From NCBI GenBank assembly GCA_028826165.1, contig JAPDFW010000130.1, positions 1 through 64,000 on the forward strand: a DNA stretch of 64,000 nt, given 5' to 3'. Shown here one piece after another: positions 56,104 through 64,000 of this stretch. The translations under genes were made by a program, and so were the position numbers. The notes below the pieces were generated by a model. That model was not told the origin of the DNA, did not search any database, and was given only the letters and a program-made list of their open reading frames with translations. This DNA comes from Anaeramoeba ignava (taxonomy: Eukaryota > Metamonada > Anaeramoebidae). Numbering within the stretch: the first letter of the stretch is position 1; every line of letters starts with the position of its first letter.

Positions 56104-59100
56104 ATGGGACAAAAACCAACAAAAAAAAAACCAGAAAACGAACAAAAAACAGAAGAAAAGAAAGAAGAAAAGAAAGATGAAAAGAAAGATGAAAAGAAAG
56201 ATGAAAAGAAAGATGAAAAAAAAGATAAGGAAATGACCCCAATGGAAACTGTATATTTTGGATCAACAAGATATTCACTTCTCATTTCAACAGACAAAAA
56301 AACTTACAAACCAGGAGAAACAGTTTATATTCGAGGAATTTTATTAGAAGCATTTACACACAAACCAGTTGAAAATTTTGCCGGAAACGGAAATCCATAT
56401 ATGAAGATATTAAGTCCAAAAGGGGATACAGTATTAGAAAGCACAATCTCATATCAATCAGACAGTGTTTATTCCTTCTCATGGGCAATACCAGAAGATT
56501 CAGTTGGAGGAGAATACAAAATGCAAATTTATCACAAATCTGGCAAAGGAATTCCAATTAACGAAAGGGGATTTACAATTAGAGTTTTTCGACCTCCCAG
56601 ATTAAAATCCGATTTGGAGTTTATTCAAAAGGCTTATGGCGCAGGGGATGAAGTCAAAGCGAGTTTATCTGTTGAGAGAGCTGAGGGAGGGTTTCCTGAA
56701 GGAGCTAATGTTACTGCTATTGCTAGACTGGATAATGAGGAAGTTTATAGAGGTGATTATGTTCTTGATAAAAATGGAAAGTGTATCATTTCTTTTAAAT
56801 TACCTGATGAAATTAAAGAAGGCATTGGTAATCTTAACTGCTCAATTACTGATGGTGGTGTTAATGAAAATGCCTCTAAAACTCTTCCTGTTGTTCTTAA
56901 AAAAATGGATGTTCAAGTTTTTCCTGAAGGTGGTGAGTTAGTTTATGGTTTAAAATGTGGTGTTTATTTTGAAGCTGTTACTCCTTCTGGAAGTCCTGCT
57001 GATTTTGAAGGAATTTTAGTTTGTTCTAAAGGAGATAAATTGAATAAAGATATTAAAAGTAAATATTCAAAAAATATTAAATATAAAATAAAAATAAAAA
57101 TATTAAATAAATATTTATAAAATAAAAATAGTGAAAACTAATCATGAAGGAAGAGGAAGATTCGAATTCACTCCTCAAAAGGAAATCAATTACGAAATCA
57201 AAATCATAAAACCAGCTGGTGTTACTGTTCCTGTTCAACTTCCAGAAATTAAATCAGAAGGAGTCTCAATAATCTCAAACAAAAAATCATTCCATTTCAA
57301 AGAAAAAATCTCAATCACAATTTCATCAACACGAAAAGAAGAATATATAGTTGGAGTTTACAAAAGAGAAAAAGAAATATCAACAAAAGAAATCAAGTTC
57401 AAAAAAGAACGAGAAAGTCAAAAAATAGAACTTGAAACAAAAGAAAACGATGGAATTCTTAGAATCACTGTTTGGAAGAAAACAGATTTAACACCAATGG
57501 CTGAAAGAATAGTATTTGTTCATCCAGTTGATGAAATCATATTTGAAATTGAACCTGATAAAAAAACATATTGTCCAGGAGACACAGTTTCATTGACAAT
57601 TAAATCAAAAACCAAATCAGGAAAACCTATACAAGCCATTTGTGGAGTTACTGTTACTGATGATAGTGTGTTTAAAATGACTGAGAAAAGAGAAAGACCT
57701 CCAAGATTACCAGCAATGTATTTCCTTGAAAACGAAGTTGAACATCTTGAAGATTGTCAAATTTATCTTTCGCCAGATCAAGATAAAGATAAAGAAAAAG
57801 AAAAAGATAATCAAGAAAAAGAAAAATTGGAAAAATTCACTGAATTGGATCTTTTATTAGGAACTCAAGGTTGGAGAAGATTTTTAAAAATTGATGAAAA
57901 ATTATTGGATGATCCAGATAAAGAAAAATTGGAAAAATTATTTGTTGTTTATTGTGACCCAAATATATTATCAAGAGAAATAAGAAAAGTCAAAAGAAAA
58001 GATGAAATTCAACAAATCAAAACAAATGTTTTGAATCAAGAAATATTCAAAGAAGAAAAAGTTTTTGAAAGAGATGCCATTTTAGAAAATCAAATTCAAA
58101 TGAATTTCAATGAAATTGACGAAATAAAAAGAAAAACAAGTATTGGCGATGAAATGGAACAACCACAACTATTGATAATGGAAATGGAAAAAGCGCCACC
58201 ACCAATGCTTGAAATGAAACAAAAACAACAACTACCACCACCAATGCCTCAAATGCAACAACAACAGCAACTACAACCACCAATGCCTCAAAAGCAAATG
58301 CAAGCGCTTGCACCTCCAAAACCAATGCCTGCAATGGCTCCAGTACCACCATTTGTTCAAAAAAAAATTATGATGGAAGAAATGGAAAAACCACAAATGA
58401 AAAGAATGAAAATGAAACCAGTGATGATGAGAAGAAGGGAAATGGAAAGGGAAATGGAAATAGAAGAAGATGAATATTGGTCAGATGAAGATGATGAAAT
58501 CTGGGATGATGAAGTATTAGCACCTACTCCAACTATTCCTTATTTCAGAGAATTTATTCATAGAAGAAAACCAGATAGACAACCTGGTGAAAGAAATGAT
58601 TTTGTTGATACTCTTTTTTATATTTCTTCAATCAGAACAGAAAAAACCAAAGACATCTTCGAACAAAAGATCGAATTTGATTTGAATGATTCTGTTTCTT
58701 CATTCAGAGTTTTCATTGATGGATTCAATTCAGAAGGTTTACTTGGATTTTCTGAGAGTTTTGTTGTTGATTCAAAAGAACCATTTTATTTAGAACCAAA
58801 ATTCCCACTTGAAGTTTCATTTGGAGATAAAATTAATCTTCCAGTAGCGCTTGTTAATTCTTTGCCAAATGATATGGATATCACATTGAAAACAGAAATA
58901 CTCAGTAAATCATTAGCAATCGAAGGAGATTCAGAATGGAAAGGACAACTTAAATCAGAAGAAAGAACAAAAAAATTTTTCAACTTGACAGTTAATCAAT
59001 CACTTGAAAAAGCAAAACTCAAAATCAACGGAAACGACACGAAAAATCCTGCAATAAAGGATCAAGTTACAAGAGAAATTGAAGTCAAACCTGCTGGCTT

Positions 59101-60760
59101 TCCTTTGTCTCTAGATGTAAGTGGAATGCTAGAACCAGAAGGAACAGTAACTCAAAAAATGACAATTCCTGATGAAATTATTGAAGGAAGTATCACAACC
59201 TATTGCAGTGTTTTCCCATCGCCAATGGGAACTTTAACAGAATCACTCAAATCATTTATTCGCGAACCTTGCGGTTGTTTCGAACAGACTTCAATGACTG
59301 TGTATCCTTTAACAATGGCACAACAATATTTCAAAACACATACTGGAGTTGATCCAAATTTCGTCACCGAATCAAATGAGAAACTTGAGAGAGGATACAA
59401 ACGATTGATTGGCTACGAATGCAAAAAGGGAGGTTATGAATGGTTTGGAGAAGATCCAGGCCACGAAGCTTTAACCGCAATGGGGATCATGGAATTCACT
59501 GATTTGTCACAAGTTTTCCCAGTTGATCAAGAAATGCTCAAAAGAACAACAAGTTGGGTTTTGACAAGAATCAACAAATCAAAAGGGGTTTTCGAAAGGA
59601 ATTCACTTGCTCTTGATTATTTCGGTGGAGCACCTCCTCACACAACTGATGCTTATATCACTTGGGCTTTATCCGAATCCAAAATTGAATATAAAGAACT
59701 CAAACCTGTTGTCGATAATTTAATCAAACAATCACAGAAAGAATTCAAAGAGGATTCTTATTTCCTTTCTTTGCTTTCCTTGATTTTGTTCAATTTCGGT
59801 TTCAAAGATCAATCACTTGAATTATGCAAAAAATTGACAGCACTTCAAAACAAGGAATCAAAAGATATCAAAGAAAAAGGCCATTTAACAAAAGCTAAAA
59901 CATCAATCACTCGCTCATCAGGTTTCAATTTGAACATGGAAACAACATCATTGAGCGTTGTTTCTTGGCTCAATTTCCCCGATCAATTCGCAGAAAATAT
60001 CGAAGATGCAATGCAATTCATCACTTCAAATTGCAAAGGCGGAAATTTCGGTTCAACTCAATCAACTGTTCTTGCCTTAAAAGCAATCATGAAATACGAT
60101 ATATATTCCGCTAAAGCAACAAAAGAAGGATCAATTGAGTTGATTGTTAATGATGAATCAGTTGAGGCTTTGGGATTTGTTCCAGACCAAAAGGGAGCAA
60201 TGATTTTCCCTGATTTCTCTTCGTTTTTACAGAAAGGAAAAGAAAATGTGATGGAATTGAAAATGATTGAAGGATCCAAAATGCCTTTTGTGATTCAACT
60301 CTCACTTACAACTCCAAAACCAGATTCAAATCCAAATTGCAAAGTGAATCTTTCAACAAAATTGATTTCAACAAATAAAAAGGAATCAAAGACTAACACA
60401 ATCAAACAAGGCGAAGCAACAGAGATTGAAGTGATTGTTACTAACAAAACAGACGAAGGCATCCCAATGACTGTTGCTATTATTGGGCTACCTGGTGGTT
60501 TGGAAGTCAGATACGACCAATTAAAAGAACTTGTCAAAAAAGGAATTATCGCTTCTTTTGAAATGATTGGAGCAAGAGAACTTGTTTTTTATTGGAGAGC
60601 TATGAAACCTAAAGAAGTTATCAAGTTTAGTGTTGATGTTATTGCTGCTGTTCCTGGAATTTATACTGGTCCTTCTTCAAGAGTCTATCTTTATTACACA
60701 AATGATGAGAAGATTTGGATTGATCCACTTAAGATTGAAATTCTTCCTGATGAAAAATGA
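56104..60760 (+). CDS. Alpha-2-macroglobulin-like thioester protein lacking a signal peptide
   Basis: Exons 56104-57058 and 57132-60760 join in phase 1 to 1527 residues. An MG2-type domain ('YKPGETVYIRGILLEA'), further macroglobulin beta-sandwiches ('TYCPGDTVSLTI'), an A2M segment ('RTEKTKDIFEQKIEF'), the thioester motif 'CGCFEQ' (Cys1034 and Gln1037) and an alpha-helical TED follow in order; a receptor-binding-like beta domain ends the protein. The family traps or labels proteases or surfaces through the thioester. The N-terminus is MGQKPTKKK followed by EKKD repeats, with no signal peptide; G2 and T6 fit an N-myristoylation site. A Met/Pro/Gln-rich insert (residues about 660-780) occupies the bait-region side. 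A cytosolic or membrane-inner-face location is inferred. Confidence 0.88.
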
Positions 60761-60888
60761 TCCAAATATTCAAACAATTTTTAATTCTTAATTCTTTTTA
60801 ATTTTTAATTCTTTTTAATTTTTTAATTCAAATTCAATAATTTTTTTTTTATTTTTGATTTCTTTATTGATTTCGTTATTGGTTGGTT

Positions 60889-63800
60889 TTAAAGATATAA
60901 ACTCGGAGAAAAAGGAATTCCTCTTTTAATTTCTGTTTTTGATTTTTCAACTTTTTCTAATAATTCTGTATTTCCAATTATTCTTAAACCTGATGAAAAT
61001 TGAACTAATAATTCTTCTAATCTTCTTAGTAAACGAATAATTGATCCTTCAAAAACTTTTGTTTTCAAACAAATGGAACGAAAAGATGAACCATTTGCCC
61101 AATCATAAACTAATTTCATCATTGAACTTGAAAATGAAGAAACATAATTTTGAGTATCAATTTGCAATCCACATTCTTTTGAAATTTTCGCAATATAATT
61201 TGCATTTGATTGAACTAGTAAAAAAGCACCAATAAGTTTTTCATTTTCAATATTAACATTTTGCATTGCAGTTTCATTTTGGTTTTCATTAAAAATCAAA
61301 CAACTCAAAACTGATGAAATTTCTTCACTTGTTAAATCATTAAAAACTCCATTAAAAACAAGTTCTGTTAAAAGCAATTCATCAGCTGCGTCAATTTCAC
61401 AAGCAAATTGTCCTTTGATTTGGAAAACTTGATCTTTGTTTATATATCCCATTCTTCTGAGAACATGATTCATTTCCTTAAATTGATTTGTGAATTCTGT
61501 TGTTTTTGATAAAGAGAATTTTTCCTTCATTTTTTCAATTTGTTTTTCAATTTCCATTTTCTTTTCATATTGTTCATATAATTTTGTTAAATTTTCTGAT
61601 GAAAACAAAGGATTCGAAACAAGAACTTGTTCTTTTTTCTCCAAATTGCGAATGATTTTCTGGAATTTCTTGCTGCTGATTCTCATGTCTTGAATTGGAT
61701 CCAAAAGAGGAATTTGTCCATGAAATTTACTCTTAATTGAATTTAATGAATTTTTAACAGAATCTCTATTTGCTTTACTTCTAAGATCTTTTGGAAGAAA
61801 AACACGCAATGTGCTAATTTTATCCACACATCCAAGAACAACAGGAACAACTTTCATTTCCGTTGAAGTTGATTCCTTATTCTGTGAATTTTCTGTTTTG
61901 ATTTCTAAAAGAACATCTAAAATGTAAGAATGTGTTGAATTTCTTGAATTTTGATTTTCTTCTTCTTGATGAATAAAATTAACAATAATTCCCCATCCAA
62001 ATATTTTGTCTTCATCTTTGATATAAACCATTCTTCCTGGTTGGAGAAATGGCACAATATTTTCTGGTTTCAAAATATATTCCTTCATTTTTGATTCAAG
62101 TTCTTTGATTTCATTGTGTGCAATATAATAATCTCTAATATGATTTTCGTTATTAATTTTAATAGAATCTTTTTGGTTTTGAAGATCTTGCAATTCTTTT
62201 AAAATATTTTTGAATTTTATTTTTAATATTTTGAAATGTTATTTTTAAAATATTTTGAATTTTACTTAATTGATAATTTGGGATTTTTTTGTTTTTTAAA
62301 AAATGATGAAAAGAATTCATAGCAAGAAATTCAATATCAAAATCTTCTTTTCTTAATAAATTTAAATATGAATTATAAGTGATTCTAAAAGAAGATTTAA
62401 GTGAATTGGCATTTCCTTGAAATAAAACAGAAGCTTCTTGAATTGAAAGTTCTTGGTTGAGAATAATCATTGAAATTCCTCTTTCATCTTTTCCTCTACG
62501 ACCTGCTCTTCCTGACATTTGGATATATTCTCCACTTGAAAGTATTCTATATTTTTTTCCATCAAATTTTTTAATTGAATTAAATATAACTGTTTTTGTT
62601 GGCATATCAAGTCCGATTGCAAAAGTTTCTGTTGCAAATAAAATCTGAATTTTGGTTTTGATTTTGATTTTGATTTAATTTTGATTTGATTTTGATTTGA
62701 TTTTGATTTAATTTTGATTTAAATTTTGATTTGATTTTGATTTTGATTTTGATTTAATTTTGATTTAAATTCGATTTTGATTTAAATTTGATTTGATTTT
62801 AATTTTGATTTGAAATTGATTTGATTTTGATTTAATTTTGATTTAATTTTGATTTGATTTTGATTTGATTTTGATTTGAAATTGATTTGATTTTGATTTA
62901 ATTTTGATTTGATTTTGATTTGATTTTGATTTGATTTTGATTTAATTTTGATTTAAATTTGATTTGATTTTGATTTAAATTTGATTTAAATTTGATTTAA
63001 TTTGAAACCTTAATATATCCTTCTTGAAATAAAATTTCTGTAACTTCTCTAATAATTGGTAATAAACCTGAATGATGAATTCCAATTCCACGAAGTAAAA
63101 GTGGAAAAATTCCTTCAATCTAAAAAAAAATATCCTTTTTATATTAATTGTTTTTGCTTTCTTCTTTCTTTTGGATAATGATCTTGAAATAATTTAATTA
63201 AATAAAAATAATCAAATCCAAAAATAATATTTTGTTTTTTACTGATTTAAGTTCTTTATCTTCTTTTGGTAATGAATCTATTGCATTTGAAAATATAACT
63301 GATATTAATTTTTTCTCTTCTTCTGTTGTACAATCAATCTTTTGTTTTTGTTTTTATTTTTATTTTTATTTTTAAACAAAAATCATCAAATTTATATTTT
63401 TTTTTGTTGAATTTATAAAATTCACCATTCCTATTGAAATTGCATTTGTTTCACAATCTTTTCTACTAAAATTAAATACAATTGCTGGAATTAATTTCCT
63501 TTTAAGAATAACAGTAATTATTTTATGAATAAATGATTTAGATTCCTTTGAATTTTTGTTTTCATTTCCTGAAAATTGAAAAGATTATAAAATAAATTTT
63601 CCAAAAAAAAAATAATAGAATTAATAATCTACCATTTTCTGAAATATTTGAAAAACATTTCATTGCATTTATAAAATTTTCTTCCTAATATTTTTTGTGT
63701 GTTTCAATTTAAAATGAAGAACTTGAAATAAATTTGTTTAAAATATTATACAAGAAATTCTCCATTCTCTTCTTTAACAAGAAAAATTCCATTTGCTCCA

Positions 63801-64000
63801 ATTGGAAAAACATAATGTTGAAGAGGAACTGGTCTATTTTCTGAATAAATAATATGACAAGGTTCAAAACGAATATTACAAATCCAATGAGCAAATTCTT
63901 CAGCATTTGATATTGTTGCTGAAAGAATAATAAATTTGATTTTTTTAGGTAATAAAATCATTGTTTCTTCCCATACAACTCCTCTTTCTATATTAAATAT
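60889..64000 (-). CDS. MTREX: Mtr4/MTREX exosome RNA helicase (5' part outside window)
   Basis: Exons from the window end: 63752-64000, 63633-63684, 63426-63568, 63243-63338, 63009-63119 and 60889-62644. Helicase motif III region '[16 protein letters not shown]' comes first, then '[13 protein letters not shown]', '[13 protein letters not shown]', '[18 protein letters not shown]' and motif VI '[15 protein letters not shown]'. The arch/KOW domain ('[11 protein letters not shown]'), helical bundle and the C-terminus '[15 protein letters not shown]' to 'PSLYL' are typical of Mtr4 rather than Ski2. Mtr4 feeds RNA to the nuclear exosome within TRAMP-like complexes. One single-base shift at an A run near 62200 separates the two open stretches of the last exon; the read-through text is continuous across it. 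It is convergent with the A2M gene, 128 bp apart. Confidence 0.9.
62645..63008 (-). repeat. Mtr4 intron, GATTTGATTTT repeat
   Basis: A 364-nt intron (AAG|GTTTCA ... ATTCAG|ATTTTA) made of GATTTGATTTT and GATTTAATTTT 11-mers. It joins 'LFQEGYIK' to 'ILFATETFA' in phase 0. Confidence 0.86.

Noticed and set aside
1..64000. Transposons, retroelements, tRNA or rRNA genes
   Set aside because: I saw no transposase, reverse transcriptase or integrase motifs, no target-site or terminal repeat structure, and no tRNA or rRNA signatures.

Overview
The window is nuclear DNA from an extremely AT-rich protist. Eukaryotic features include phase-consistent GT-AG introns in most genes and genes for alpha-COP, a Rab11-type GTPase, the exosome helicase Mtr4, SMCR8 and TAPT1. 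Non-coding space and most introns are filled with simple repeats, and each intron or spacer has its own repeat. Two genes point to an anaerobic lifestyle with a mitochondrion-related organelle: propionyl-CoA carboxylase alpha with a targeting-like N-terminus, and a bacterial-type split glycine dehydrogenase subunit 2, also with a presequence. A prokaryotic-type CoA-disulfide reductase/NADH oxidase-like pair fits as well. Together with the EK/NQ-rich proteins, BTB/ankyrin genes and AT bias, this resembles an anaeramoebid-like amoeboflagellate. That placement is inference. TAA and TGA both act as stops, so the code looks standard.

Layout. 1-7033 (-): a large RNF213/mysterin-like AAA gene, frameshifted and running off the window edge. 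8478-11383 (-): an RRM/poly(A)-binding-like protein with a long NQ-rich N-terminus. 11543-14934 (+): a UBA-ankyrin-pseudokinase protein with frameshifts. 15063-15166 (+): a C/D box snoRNA. 15924-19999 (-): an ankyrin-BTB-BTB gene containing arrays of 3-nt micro-exons. 20123-24521 (-): SMCR8. 25122-26994 and 28027-29661 (+): tandem FAD disulfide-reductase paralogues; the second has a 1-nt insertion. 29817-32153 (+): TAPT1 with a large Asn/Leu repeat. 33880-35603 (+): Rab11-like. 35873-37274 (-): RING/CCCH zinc-finger protein. 37330-39530: ~150-bp satellite. 39804-43071 (-): PCCA. 43906-48495 (-): GcvPB. 48702-52277 (-): alpha-COP. 52320-55935: 35-bp satellite. 56104-60760 (+): alpha-2-macroglobulin-like thioester protein. 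60889-64000 (-): Mtr4, 5' part outside the window.

The most unusual feature is the ankyrin-BTB gene. Between its ankyrin exons, about 20 sites have the form AG-NNN-GT with exactly three bases, separated by uniform 54-84-nt introns. All are in phase 0 and none is a stop. At one junction the three single-codon exons (N, L, D) supply exactly the residues needed to restore canonical ankyrin spacing; at two other junctions the arrays (6 and 10 codons) exceed it. This could mean single-codon exons that are all used, or a combinatorial splicing array that varies the ankyrin loop tips.

Several genes (RNF213-like, ankyrin-pseudokinase, SMCR8, Mtr4) carry single-base frameshifts at A/T runs, while alpha-COP, A2M, PCCA, GcvPB, Rab11 and the RING gene are fully intact. 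Uncorrected homopolymer errors and true decay cannot be told apart from sequence alone.
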